Source: Ahrensia sp. (lineage in GTDB: Bacteria; Pseudomonadota; Alphaproteobacteria; Rhizobiales; Rhizobiaceae). Taken from it: DNA of 64,000 bases. Of this stretch, positions 51,618 to 60,167 are shown piece after piece (the stretch's first letter is position 1; each line of letters begins with the position of its first letter). A program made the position numbers and the translations under genes. The DNA lies in the NCBI GenBank assembly GCA_028817895.1, contig JAPPOQ010000033.1:62001-126000 (forward strand). The letters are read 5' to 3'. Under the pieces are notes generated by a model, which had not been told where the DNA came from, did not search any database, and worked only from the letters and a program-made list of their open reading frames with translations.

Positions 51618-52613
51618 ATGACGAGCATCGCCAACAGGCTGGAGCGACTGGAGCGCCACCCGTCTCGCGCAGCCTGGTGGTGCCAGAAACTCGCTCTTTT
51701 CTGCTTGCCATTTCTGGCCATGGTGGTGATCGGCCACAAGATCGGAGCGATCGACACGATCCCGACCTTTTGGATGTTGGGTCTTGGCTTTGTTTTGCTG
51801 ATGACGTCGCTGATCGCCGGTGGTCAGGCGTTCTACGAATTGTGGACCTACGGTCATCAAGGCGGACTGAAAGCGTCTGCCGGCGTGATGCTGAGCCTGG
51901 TTCTGCTTACGCCTTATTTGTGGGTGGCGTTTAATGTCTATCGTCTGCCGCAGTTGCACGACATCTCAACAGACCTCGTGCAGCCACCTTCATTTGAAAA
52001 CGCTTTGGAGGATCGCACGTCGCAAATGAATGCGATCAGGGAGCCGTCGCCACAAGACGCCAAGCGACAATTGGCGGCCTATCCTCGGGTGTCGGCCCGT
52101 CGTTATCCGCTTGGCGCCGGGCGTGTGTTCAAAACCGCCGCCGAACTAATTGCCGATCGCGGCTGGACAATCCTGACAACGGAGACGGAGCAAGGGGAAG
52201 CGCGCATTGATGAGGAGGGATCCGGTCTCGTCGCTGAGCCGACCGTTACATCGGATGGCCGCCCAATTAACATTCCTATTCCGCTTTCGCGTCCCATTAT
52301 CCTGGAGAACGCGCCAGACGAAGCGCCCAGCCAGGAGTTTGAAGCGCAACAAGTCTCCCCGGTCGGGCGCGATGCAAATCTGGAGGCCGCCGAGCTTGAT
52401 GAGCGCTATATCGAGGCCGTCGCGTTCAGCTTCGTCTTTGGGTTTGAAAGTGATGTGGTGCTGCGCCTTATTGAAGAAGACGAGGGAACGCTTGTCGACA
52501 TGAGATCGGTGTCCCGTTTCGGCCAGCATGATCTGGGCGCAAATGCCAGGCTGGTTGAAGGGTTCATGGCCGATCTGGATGATGCACTTCAGGGACTCAA
52601 TCAGGGGCGTTAG
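51618..52613 (+). CDS. DUF1499 family membrane protein
   Basis: A 331-residue protein with three hydrophobic segments in the first 115 residues (CLPFLAMVVIGHKIGAI, FWMLGLGFVLLMTSLIAG, SLVLLTPYLWVAFNVY), then a soluble DUF1499 domain: DISTDLVQPPSFE near its start and MRSVSRFGQHDLGANARL near its end. DUF1499 proteins are common in Alphaproteobacteria and their function is not known. It follows the acyl-CoA ligase by 16 bases. The linker between the halves of DUF1499 (about 190-265) is longer than usual and Glu/Pro-rich. Confidence 0.85.
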   Translation: MTSIANRLERLERHPSRAAWWCQKLALFCLPFLAMVVIGHKIGAIDTIPTFWMLGLGFVLLMTSLIAGGQAFYELWTYGHQGGLKASAGVMLSLVLLTPYLWVAFNVYRLPQLHDISTDLVQPPSFENALEDRTSQMNAIREPSPQDAKRQLAAYPRVSARRYPLGAGRVFKTAAELIADRGWTILTTETEQGEARIDEEGSGLVAEPTVTSDGRPINIPIPLSRPIILENAPDEAPSQEFEAQQVSPVGRDANLEAAELDERYIEAVAFSFVFGFESDVVLRLIEEDEGTLVDMRSVSRFGQHDLGANARLVEGFMADLDDALQGLNQGR

Positions 52614-52773
52614 ACCGTCAGGATCGGTTGCTAACAGTCGGGATTGTAAAGACAAACGAACCTGTATAGCGTTTCGCACGGTTTGAACGGGCCTATGCGG
52701 CAAGAGTGATGACAGCCCTGGTCAACACATGGTGTGGCGCGGAACGACGCGCAGGTCAGTACGGGTTGACCGA

Positions 52774-54009
52774 ATGACCACCGGACTGCTCGTGCTCGCT
52801 GTGATTGCTTTCGGCTTCGCCTTGATTGCCAAACGCGTCACCACATCCATCGTCACGGCTCCCATGGTCTTTATTCTGTTTGGCCTGGCCATGTCGCAGA
52901 CCGGTTTGCTCAAGCATCCGGCCATGGAAGAAACTCTGCATTTGGTGGCGGAAATCACTCTGGTCTTGTTGCTGTTTCTCGATGCGTCGCGGACCAATTT
53001 CGGCGCGTTGCGACAACGTTTCGTGTGGCCTGCACGGATGCTGATCATCGGGTTGCCACTGGCCATTGTGATCGGATCTGTGGTTGGCGCGGCGTTCCTG
53101 ACACAGTTTCCGTTGCCGATCATCGTCCTTGTAGCAGCGATTCTGTCGCCCACCGATGCCGCACTCGGGCAGGCGGTGATATCGAATGAAGCCGTGCCGG
53201 AACGCACGCGTCGCGCTTTGACTGTCGAAAGCGGCCTCAATGACGGGTTGGCTCTGCCGCTGATCCTGTTCATCGCAACTTTGTGCGCTCAGTTCGTCAG
53301 CGACACTGACACCGACTGGATCGCATTTGGTGCCAAGCAAATCATTCTGGGGCCGCTGGTGGGCATAGTGGTTGGCGTGGCCGGCGCAAAGCTGATGGCT
53401 TGGGCCGATGAGAACGGTTACACCGCTGATATATTTGAAGGCGTCGGGGTAATCGCCCTTGCCATGTCGGCCTTTTTGGCCGCCAATTTGGTTGGCGGCA
53501 ACGGCTTCATATCGGCCTTTGTGGCTGGGCTGTGCTTTGGCGGCATCATGAAGAATCAATGCGAGTTCATCTATGAATTTGCCGAAGGCGATGGCCAGGC
53601 GCTCACCTGGATGGCGTTTTTCCTGATTGGTTTGTTGCTTGTGCCAGAAGCACTGCACTCTCTTGATGTCACAACCGCGCTCTACATACTGGCAAGCCTG
53701 TTTGTCGTGCGGCCACTGGCAATCTACATTTCGCTTATCGGCACTGATGCCACCACGCCCACGCGGCTGTTTTTTGGCTGGTTCGGGCCGCGTGGACTTG
53801 CTACGGCCTTGTTCGCGTTGATGGTTGTTGATTCCATCGTGCTCGGTTTCGGAGAGGAGGTGCTGCATGTCGCCATTAACGCTGTCCTGTTCAGCACCAT
53901 TTTACATGGCCTCAGCGCAGCTCCATTGGCCGAGCTTTATGCCAGCCGATTTCCGCACGAGAAGCGAAGCCGGTCATCGCACCACCACATGCGTCGGGAG
54001 CCGGATTGA
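52774..54009 (+). CDS. CPA1-type Na+(K+)/H+ antiporter
   Basis: About 411 residues with 11-12 transmembrane segments. The CPA1 signatures are LLLFLDASRTN, then ILSPTDAALGQAV and VESGLNDGLALPL, the latter containing the catalytic-site Asn-Asp pair. It exchanges a monovalent cation for protons across the inner membrane. ATG 52774 is preferred because it begins the first helix (MTTGLLVLAVIAFGF); the frame is open to 52729. The C-terminus is a short, basic cytosolic tail with no TrkA domain. It stands 40 bases before the Rieske-glutamate-synthase-like gene and could share its transcript. Confidence 0.88.
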   Translation: MTTGLLVLAVIAFGFALIAKRVTTSIVTAPMVFILFGLAMSQTGLLKHPAMEETLHLVAEITLVLLLFLDASRTNFGALRQRFVWPARMLIIGLPLAIVIGSVVGAAFLTQFPLPIIVLVAAILSPTDAALGQAVISNEAVPERTRRALTVESGLNDGLALPLILFIATLCAQFVSDTDTDWIAFGAKQIILGPLVGIVVGVAGAKLMAWADENGYTADIFEGVGVIALAMSAFLAANLVGGNGFISAFVAGLCFGGIMKNQCEFIYEFAEGDGQALTWMAFFLIGLLLVPEALHSLDVTTALYILASLFVVRPLAIYISLIGTDATTPTRLFFGWFGPRGLATALFALMVVDSIVLGFGEEVLHVAINAVLFSTILHGLSAAPLAELYASRFPHEKRSRSSHHHMRREPD

Positions 54010-54049
54010 GGCGCCATCTGACTTTGACTTCGCTATCGGAGCCTGCTGA

Positions 54050-55660
54050 ATGAACAAACGCCCACTGATGAAGCTGGATGATCTTAAGGATCGCCAACCG
54101 GAATACGCGCTCGTTGCAGGTGTCGATCTGGTTGTCGTGCGCTTTGATGATCGGGTTTCGGTGATGTATGGACGCTGCCTGCATCGCGGAGCGCTGATGT
54201 CGGACGGCTATGTGGATGGCGACAACCTAATCTGCGGGCTGCACTACTGGGATTATCGGCTCGATTCAGGCGTTTCGGAATATGACAACTCCGAGGCGCT
54301 GAACAAGTTCTCGTCCTGGATCGAAGATGGCGATGTGCTCATCGATGAGGATGAGATTGCGCAATGGGGTTATGACAACCCGCAGCCATTCAATCGAGAC
54401 GCCTATCTGGGCCTTTACGCTGACACCAGCCACGGCACAGATGAAGAGTCGCATACGGGGCTGATCCAGCAATATGCCCGTGATGGACTTTCGAAAACCG
54501 GCCATCACGGCGTTGTGGACGCCATGGGTGTGCCGCGCCCGCAATTGCCGAATTGGGACGATATTCAGATACTCACAGCCCAACTGCACAAGCCGCCCTT
54601 GCTTGATGAAGATGAAGTGGGCACCGACGTGGTGATCGGCCCGAACGCACAAAAGCCGCTGAAGATGGATATTCCACTCTTCGTTTCAGATATGAGCTTT
54701 GGCGCGTTGTCGGAGCCTGCCAAGATCGCCATGGCTCGAGGCGCAGAACTGGCAGGAACAGGCATTTGCGCTGGTGAAGGTGGCATGCTGCCGGAAGAGC
54801 AGGCGGCGAACTCTCGTTATCTTTACGAGTTGGCGTCTGCGCGTTTTGGGTTCGATTGGGACAAGCTCGACAAGGTTCAGGCCTTTCACTTCAAGGGAGG
54901 GCAAGGCGCGAAGACAGGCACTGGTGGCCATCTTCCCGGCAACAAGGTGAAGGGCAAGATCGCCAAGGTTCGTGGGCTGGAACCTGGCGAATCCGCCATC
55001 TCCCCGGCTCGCTTTCCTGAATGGACCGAAGTTTCGCAGATCAAGGAGTTTGCCGACGAGGTGCGTGACCGCACCGGCGGCATTCCCATTGGCTACAAGC
55101 TTTCCGCCCAGCACATCGAAAAGGATATCGATGCTGCCCTTGAGGTGGGCGTTGACTACATCATTCTGGATGGTCGCGGCGGCGGGACGGGCGCCGCCCC
55201 GGTTATTTTCCGAGACAATATTTCCGTCCCAACCATTCCGGCTCTGGCTCGCGCACGGCGACACCTGGATGCATCTGGCCGATCCGATGTCAGCCTTGTC
55301 ATCACAGGTGGCTTGCGCAAACCGGCGGATTTCGTGAAAGCGCTCGCGCTGGGTGCTGATGCAATCGCTCTCTCCAACGCGGCCATGCAAGCCATTGGCT
55401 GCATCGCCATGCGTGCCTGTCACACCAACAATTGCCCGGTGGGCATTGCCACGCAGAAGCCGCATCTGGTGTCGCGTTTGGTGGTCGAAAAATCCGCCCG
55501 CCAGCTGGCCAATTTCTTCTCGGCGTCCGTGGAACTGATCCAGGTCATGGCGCGCGCCTGCGGGCATGATCATGTTTCCAAGTTCAACGCCGATGACCTG
55601 ACAACCTGGAAAAAAGAGATGCGCGATCTGACCGGCATCTCTTACGGAGGTGTTGCTTGA
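54050..55660 (+). CDS. Rieske domain fused to a glutamate-synthase-like FMN/3Fe-4S protein
   Basis: A 536-residue protein. Residues 5-110 are a Rieske [2Fe-2S] domain with C43-x-H45 and C62-x2-H65. From about 165 on it is a GltB-type FMN barrel with VSDMSFGALSEPAK, GEGGMLPEEQ, the ILDGRGGGTGAAP loop and a [3Fe-4S] site of the glutamate synthase spacing, C451-x5-C457-x4-C462. There is no glutaminase domain, so it cannot be a complete glutamate synthase; relatives are annotated FMN-binding glutamate synthase family. The Rieske domain would let it accept electrons from a redox partner. It is the first gene of the six-gene cluster and overlaps the next by 4 bases. No known substrate. Confidence 0.88.
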   Translation: MNKRPLMKLDDLKDRQPEYALVAGVDLVVVRFDDRVSVMYGRCLHRGALMSDGYVDGDNLICGLHYWDYRLDSGVSEYDNSEALNKFSSWIEDGDVLIDEDEIAQWGYDNPQPFNRDAYLGLYADTSHGTDEESHTGLIQQYARDGLSKTGHHGVVDAMGVPRPQLPNWDDIQILTAQLHKPPLLDEDEVGTDVVIGPNAQKPLKMDIPLFVSDMSFGALSEPAKIAMARGAELAGTGICAGEGGMLPEEQAANSRYLYELASARFGFDWDKLDKVQAFHFKGGQGAKTGTGGHLPGNKVKGKIAKVRGLEPGESAISPARFPEWTEVSQIKEFADEVRDRTGGIPIGYKLSAQHIEKDIDAALEVGVDYIILDGRGGGTGAAPVIFRDNISVPTIPALARARRHLDASGRSDVSLVITGGLRKPADFVKALALGADAIALSNAAMQAIGCIAMRACHTNNCPVGIATQKPHLVSRLVVEKSARQLANFFSASVELIQVMARACGHDHVSKFNADDLTTWKKEMRDLTGISYGGVA

Positions 55661-56052
55661 ACGCAGCCGAGTCAATCTTCTTTGTCGCTCAGGTCTGGGC
55701 CACCATTGGCGCTGTTGTGGCGACCGCTTTCTTGCTGTTTGGTATCGACCGGATCGATGAAGATGCCCGCGGCGCCTATATCTTTCGCCCGCTGCTTGTG
55801 CCCGGGATTTTGTTGATTTGGCCGCTTGTTTTGTGGCGCTGGTGGGTGCTTGAACGCGATCTCGACAATTGGCGTAACCGCCATGCGCCTCCCCGTCGAG
55901 CTCATCTGTTCATCGCGGTGATGTTTGTCGTCGCCATTCCGCTCATCATTGCGGTGAGCTGGTCGCTGCGGCAGGAGTGGCAGGCCGATTTCGAGCCAGT
56001 CAAGATCTCCTTGCTTCATGGCTCCGCGGGACAGGGGGATGCGGCCGCATGA
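55657..56052 (+). CDS. Small membrane protein of the Rieske cluster
   Basis: A 131-residue protein with three hydrophobic segments (about 8-28, 44-62, 85-104), a short cytoplasmic loop with WRWWVLERDLDNWRNRH and a polar C-terminus. The start is a TTG at 55657 overlapping the previous stop (TTGA), supported by GGAGG at 55646-55650. No homology comes to mind. It is coupled to the next gene by ATGA. It may be a membrane anchor or a subunit for the heme protein that follows. Confidence 0.75.
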   Translation: MNAAESIFFVAQVWATIGAVVATAFLLFGIDRIDEDARGAYIFRPLLVPGILLIWPLVLWRWWVLERDLDNWRNRHAPPRRAHLFIAVMFVVAIPLIIAVSWSLRQEWQADFEPVKISLLHGSAGQGDAAA

Positions 56053-57101
56053 GCGTCAAATACATCCCCGTTCAGTGGAATCCGAACAAGTGGAAGTACA
56101 ACGCCGTCATGTTGATCGGCGTGTTCGCCTATCTGTGGCTGTTCATTGAATGGACGCCGGCCATTATGAGCAATGATGGCCGCATCAATGGGCAAATCCA
56201 CAACGCCCGGGCTTTCGGTTCCTGCGCGTTTTTGATGCTCACGGTGATCCTCTGCATCGGGCCGTTGGCTCGGCTCGACAAGCGCTTTCTGCCGCTGCTC
56301 TACAACCGCCGCCATTTCGGTGTGATGACGCTGTTCGTGGCGATCACTCATGCGGGCTATATCATCAATTGGTATTTCTCGTTTTCAGCCTCGAACAAAT
56401 ATGAGGCGCTGCTGTTTGCCAATACGAGCTATGGTCAGCTTTCAGGCTTTCCTTTTGAGGTTTTCGGCATTTTCGCCGTGTTGTGCCTGGCGCTCCTGGC
56501 TGCCACCAGCCACGATTTCTGGATGAAGTTCCTGACGCCGCGCATCTGGAAGCGCATCCACTATCTCGTCTATTTCGCTTACATATCCGTGGTCGCGCAT
56601 GTTGGTCTTGGCATATTGCAGGACCAGCAAGATAAGATCTTCATCGTCGTGTTCATCGGTGGAGCCCTGACCGTGGCCGCGCTCCACATTCTGGCTGCGT
56701 TGCAGGAACGACGCAGCGGCGATCCCGATGCACTCTCGAGCGGCGAGTGGGTTGCGATATGTCATGCAAGCGAATTGCGCGAAGGCTACGCCAAGGTCGC
56801 GCGTCTTTCCGGCGAAGAACGTGTGGCCGTGTTCCTTCAGGACGGCAAGATATCGGCCATTTCGAACGCCTGTGCTCATCAAAACGGTCCGCTGGGTGAG
56901 GGGCGAATTCTGGACTGTCTGGTGACATGCCCATGGCACGGCTTCCAGTATGATGTGCGCAGCGGGCGCTCACCCGCACCTTTCACTGAGAAGGTGCCGA
57001 CCTATCAGGTGAAACTCGCTGGCGATCAGGTCCTGGTCAACGCCAACGCCAATCCGCCCGGCACTTTTGTTGAACCGGTTCCACTTCCCAGCGGAGCGTG
57101 A
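56049..57101 (+). CDS. Ferric-reductase-like transmembrane protein with C-terminal Rieske domain
   Basis: A 350-residue protein. The N-terminal two thirds has six or so transmembrane segments of the ferric-reductase-like heme-binding type, with candidate heme ligands in AITHAGYI and in RIHYLVYFAYISVVAHVG, where two His lie 14 residues apart. The C-terminal third (about 235-340) is a Rieske domain with C275-x-H277 and C294-x2-H297. This is an unusual fusion: it could carry electrons between a membrane heme pair and a Rieske centre in the cytoplasm or periplasm. ATG 56049 overlaps the preceding stop. It is the likely membrane hub of the cluster. Confidence 0.88.
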   Translation: MSVKYIPVQWNPNKWKYNAVMLIGVFAYLWLFIEWTPAIMSNDGRINGQIHNARAFGSCAFLMLTVILCIGPLARLDKRFLPLLYNRRHFGVMTLFVAITHAGYIINWYFSFSASNKYEALLFANTSYGQLSGFPFEVFGIFAVLCLALLAATSHDFWMKFLTPRIWKRIHYLVYFAYISVVAHVGLGILQDQQDKIFIVVFIGGALTVAALHILAALQERRSGDPDALSSGEWVAICHASELREGYAKVARLSGEERVAVFLQDGKISAISNACAHQNGPLGEGRILDCLVTCPWHGFQYDVRSGRSPAPFTEKVPTYQVKLAGDQVLVNANANPPGTFVEPVPLPSGA

Positions 57102-57106
57102 AGATC

Positions 57107-57871
57107 ATGGCCGAGAAAGACACGCCCTATTTCGTTGGATTTCTGCCCATACCCGCGGGGCTGAAACTGTTCCTGCTGGTTGTGTCGCTTTCGCTGATCA
57201 CCGGTTTCGCGGCCGGTGGCATTCTGGTCGGCATATCGCAGGATGATCCGGGGCAGGCCGGTTTCCGGTTCGACCATGGTCGCCAAACCGTGACTGGTGT
57301 GTTTGAATCGCATCCCTATCCAATGCTGCACATCACGATGGGAAGTGAGCATCTGCCCACGGGCAAGACGATCATGGTGTCGGGTCAAGGCAAGACCAAT
57401 ATCATGCGAGGTCGAAGCGATGAGCTGGATGGAAAGATCGTGGAGATATCCGGTGTCATCGTGCAGCGCGGCGATCTCAAAATGTTGCAGATCGCAGGCG
57501 GTCGTCGCGGCCTGAAACCGACAGAGGAAGACGGGGTGGTTCCTGTTGCAGAAGACCTCGGTACCTGGCGCGTAAAGGGCGAAATCTGTGACGGGAAATG
57601 TCTCGCCGGTGCCATGAATCCGGGCCGAGGCATTGCCCACAAGGCCTGTGCCAATCTGTGTCTGATCGGTGAAATTCCGCCAGTTTTTGTCTCGACCAAG
57701 CCGATCGAGGGCGAGGAATATTTCCTCATCGCCGGGCCGGACGGCAAGGAAATGACACAAGACACCTACAACTATGTCGGTCAGTTCGTTGAGGCCGAAA
57801 CCCGCATAGAGCGTCGCGGCAATCTGCTCGTCATGCGCATGGACCCGGCAAAGATGCAGGTGACGCCATGA
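57107..57871 (+). CDS. Membrane-anchored protein with a Cys/His motif shared with the mtoX island
   Basis: A 254-residue protein with one transmembrane helix near the N-terminus (about 20-42) and a soluble domain. Near 158-192 lies GEICDGKC165 ... H178-x2-C181-x3-C185 with IP following (positions 161, 165, 178, 181, 185). The same order, GEI-x-D-x2-C, then AH-x2-C-A-x2-C-x2-G-x-IP, appears in the exported protein at 16620-17084. It looks like a metal- or cluster-binding site. ATG 57107 has GGAG upstream; a GTG at 57098 overlaps the previous stop. Translation is coupled to the following small gene. Function unknown. Confidence 0.8.
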   Translation: MAEKDTPYFVGFLPIPAGLKLFLLVVSLSLITGFAAGGILVGISQDDPGQAGFRFDHGRQTVTGVFESHPYPMLHITMGSEHLPTGKTIMVSGQGKTNIMRGRSDELDGKIVEISGVIVQRGDLKMLQIAGGRRGLKPTEEDGVVPVAEDLGTWRVKGEICDGKCLAGAMNPGRGIAHKACANLCLIGEIPPVFVSTKPIEGEEYFLIAGPDGKEMTQDTYNYVGQFVEAETRIERRGNLLVMRMDPAKMQVTP

Positions 57872-58134
57872 AGCGCGTGGTAGGACTGCTGCTGGCCGCA
57901 TTCATCGGCTTCTTGCTCTACTACACGTCACGTTTCTGGACCTTCCGCCTGTGGGACGGGCCGGGCCTGTTTGGCATTCGGGAGCTTCCGCCACAGGGCG
58001 GACTTTTCGCCCGTTGGCTGCGTGGAACGGACTTCACGCCGTTTGAACTGGTCCTTTGGGCAATTGCCGCATTTCTTCTGCTGACTATGGTGCAAAAACT
58101 CTTTGATGCCCTGTTTTCCGGCCCAACTGAGTGA
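57868..58134 (+). CDS. Small two-helix membrane protein of the Rieske cluster
   Basis: An 88-residue protein with a hydrophobic helix at about 4-22 and another at about 60-80; the middle is polar (LWDGPGLFGIRELPPQGG). It overlaps the preceding gene by ATGA and ends 54 bases before the ThDP gene, in a gap that also holds an AAAGG ribosome-binding site. No family is recognised. It is small enough to be an accessory subunit of a membrane complex. Confidence 0.72.
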   Translation: MKRVVGLLLAAFIGFLLYYTSRFWTFRLWDGPGLFGIRELPPQGGLFARWLRGTDFTPFELVLWAIAAFLLLTMVQKLFDALFSGPTE

Positions 58135-58188
58135 GGCCCGGCATCGGTTACCAATATCGAACATCGTTTTGATGTAGAAAGGCAAATT

Positions 58189-60159
58189 ATGGCTGACGAA
58201 GCACTGGAATGGATCAAGATCGGCGAAGTCGGCGACCTGCCCGATGGAAGGGTGAAAACAGTCACAGCACGCACTGTTTCGCTTTGTCTTTCTCACTTTG
58301 ACGGACAATGGGCGGCCATGGACAATCGCTGCCCGCATCAGGGCGGACCGCTTGGTGAAGGGTCTATAGAAAAGGGCGTCGAGGGCCAGTGCTGGATCCG
58401 CTGCCCCTGGCATGGCTGGGATTTCGACCCTCTCACCGGTGCGCCTCCCGGGGGGCACGAAGATACGGGACAAAAGCTGTATCCGGTCGAAGTGCGCGGC
58501 GAAGAAATCTATATCGGCCTGGAGCCGGAACCGCCGCATGAGCGCAATGTCTCCGATGTCATGGCCGAGACCATGGAAAATTGGGGCGTCAGGCACGTCT
58601 TCGGGATGGTCGGTCACTCCAATCTCGGCCTTGCGGAAGGCATCCGTCAGCGCGTTCTGAACGGGACCATGAAATATATCGGCGTTCGCCATGAAGGTGT
58701 CGCCGCCTTTGCCGCCTGTGGCTATGGCAAGCTGACCGGAAAGGTCTCCGCCTGCCTGACGATTGCGGGACCGGGCGCAACCAATCTGCTGACCGGCCTT
58801 TGGGACGCGAAGGTTGACCGTGCGCCGGTGCTGGCGCTCACCGGGCAGGTGCAGACGCAGGTGCTTGGGCCGGGTGCGTTTCAGGATATCGACCTGCAAT
58901 CGGCTTTCGAAGCTGTGGCGCGCTTTTGCCAGCCTGTGCTTGAAGGCTCCAACCATGCCGAACTCATGTCGCTGGCCTGCAAGACGGCACTTGTCGAGCG
59001 CGATGTCACCAATCTAATCTTCCCCGACGATGTGCAAACCGTGCCGAGCGACGCTGAGGCGCAGACGCCGGAAGGACGTCTTGGTAGCATTCATGTCGTG
59101 CCGTCATCCGAGGATATCGACAAGGCCGTTGACATGATTTCCGCTGCCGAAAGGCCGATCTTTGTGATCGGCCATGGCGCCGTTGAGTCGGTCGACAAGA
59201 TCATTGCTTTTGCCGAAACGCTTGGCGCGCCCGTTCTCACCACCTTCAAGGGCAAAGGGCTGATCCCGGATTCCCATCCGAATGCCGCCGGTGTGCTCGG
59301 TCGCTCGGGAACACCTATTGCCAGCTGGTTCATGAACGAGGCCGACCTGATCATCGCGCTCGGCTCGTCCTTCTCCGATCACACCGGCATCGAACGCTCC
59401 AAGCCGATCATTCAGGTCGATTTCGAGCGCATGCAGCTTGCTCGTTTCCATCCGGTCACGCTGCCGATTTGGGGTGATATTGGAACATTCTGTGAGACCG
59501 TTGCGCCGAAGGTCGAGCGCAAGAGCGTCGATCAGGTTGCCGAGATCGCCGAGCGTTGGGAAATCTGGCGCAAGGAGAAGCAAACCAGACTGTCGGAGAA
59601 CTCCGGCAATGGCATTCATTCGGCCACAATTTTCGATGCGCTCACAAGGACCTGCCCGGAAGATGCGATTTTGGCCGTTGATGTGGGCAACAACACTTAT
59701 TCCTTCGGCCGATACTTTGAATCGAAGGGTCAAAGGGTGCTCATGTCGGGCTATCTCGGGTCGATTGGCTTTGCTTTCCCCGCAGCGATCGGGGCCTGGG
59801 CCGCAACGCAGGATCATGAGGAATATGCCGGTCGCAAGGTCATCTCCATTTCCGGCGATGGCGGTTTTGGCCAGTATCCGATGGATTTCACCACGGCAGT
59901 GAAATACGGCATGAACATCACCCATATTCTGCTTAACAACTCGCAGCTTGGGAAAATCTCCAAGGAGCAGAAAGCGGGCGAGTGGGAAGTCTGGGAGACC
60001 AGTCTCCACAATCCGTCCTTTGCCGCCTATGCGCGCCTTTGCGGCGGGCACGGCGTTCGCGTGACCGAAGACAGCGAGCTGGAGGCCGCAATGAAAGAGG
60101 CCTTTGAATATGACGGCCCGTCGCTGATCGAGATCATCTCTGATCCGGAATTGATCTGA
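58189..60159 (+). CDS. Rieske domain fused to a thiamine-diphosphate-dependent enzyme
   Basis: A 656-residue fusion. Residues 5-112 form a Rieske domain (C48-x-H50, C72-x2-H75). Residues 115-656 are a three-domain ThDP enzyme of the acetolactate synthase/pyruvate oxidase type: PYR domain with the activating Glu169 (VRHEGVAAFAACGYGKLTG), a central domain, and the PP domain with the ThDP motif SGDGGFGQYPMD (D557) to LLNNSQLGKI (N583-N584). It would decarboxylate or cleave a 2-oxo acid or sulfo-analogue, and the Rieske centre could receive electrons from the enamine intermediate, as flavin or FeS do in pyruvate oxidases. AAAGG precedes ATG 58189. Substrate unknown. Confidence 0.9.
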   Translation: MADEALEWIKIGEVGDLPDGRVKTVTARTVSLCLSHFDGQWAAMDNRCPHQGGPLGEGSIEKGVEGQCWIRCPWHGWDFDPLTGAPPGGHEDTGQKLYPVEVRGEEIYIGLEPEPPHERNVSDVMAETMENWGVRHVFGMVGHSNLGLAEGIRQRVLNGTMKYIGVRHEGVAAFAACGYGKLTGKVSACLTIAGPGATNLLTGLWDAKVDRAPVLALTGQVQTQVLGPGAFQDIDLQSAFEAVARFCQPVLEGSNHAELMSLACKTALVERDVTNLIFPDDVQTVPSDAEAQTPEGRLGSIHVVPSSEDIDKAVDMISAAERPIFVIGHGAVESVDKIIAFAETLGAPVLTTFKGKGLIPDSHPNAAGVLGRSGTPIASWFMNEADLIIALGSSFSDHTGIERSKPIIQVDFERMQLARFHPVTLPIWGDIGTFCETVAPKVERKSVDQVAEIAERWEIWRKEKQTRLSENSGNGIHSATIFDALTRTCPEDAILAVDVGNNTYSFGRYFESKGQRVLMSGYLGSIGFAFPAAIGAWAATQDHEEYAGRKVISISGDGGFGQYPMDFTTAVKYGMNITHILLNNSQLGKISKEQKAGEWEVWETSLHNPSFAAYARLCGGHGVRVTEDSELEAAMKEAFEYDGPSLIEIISDPELI

Positions 60160-60167
60160 CGGCAGTC

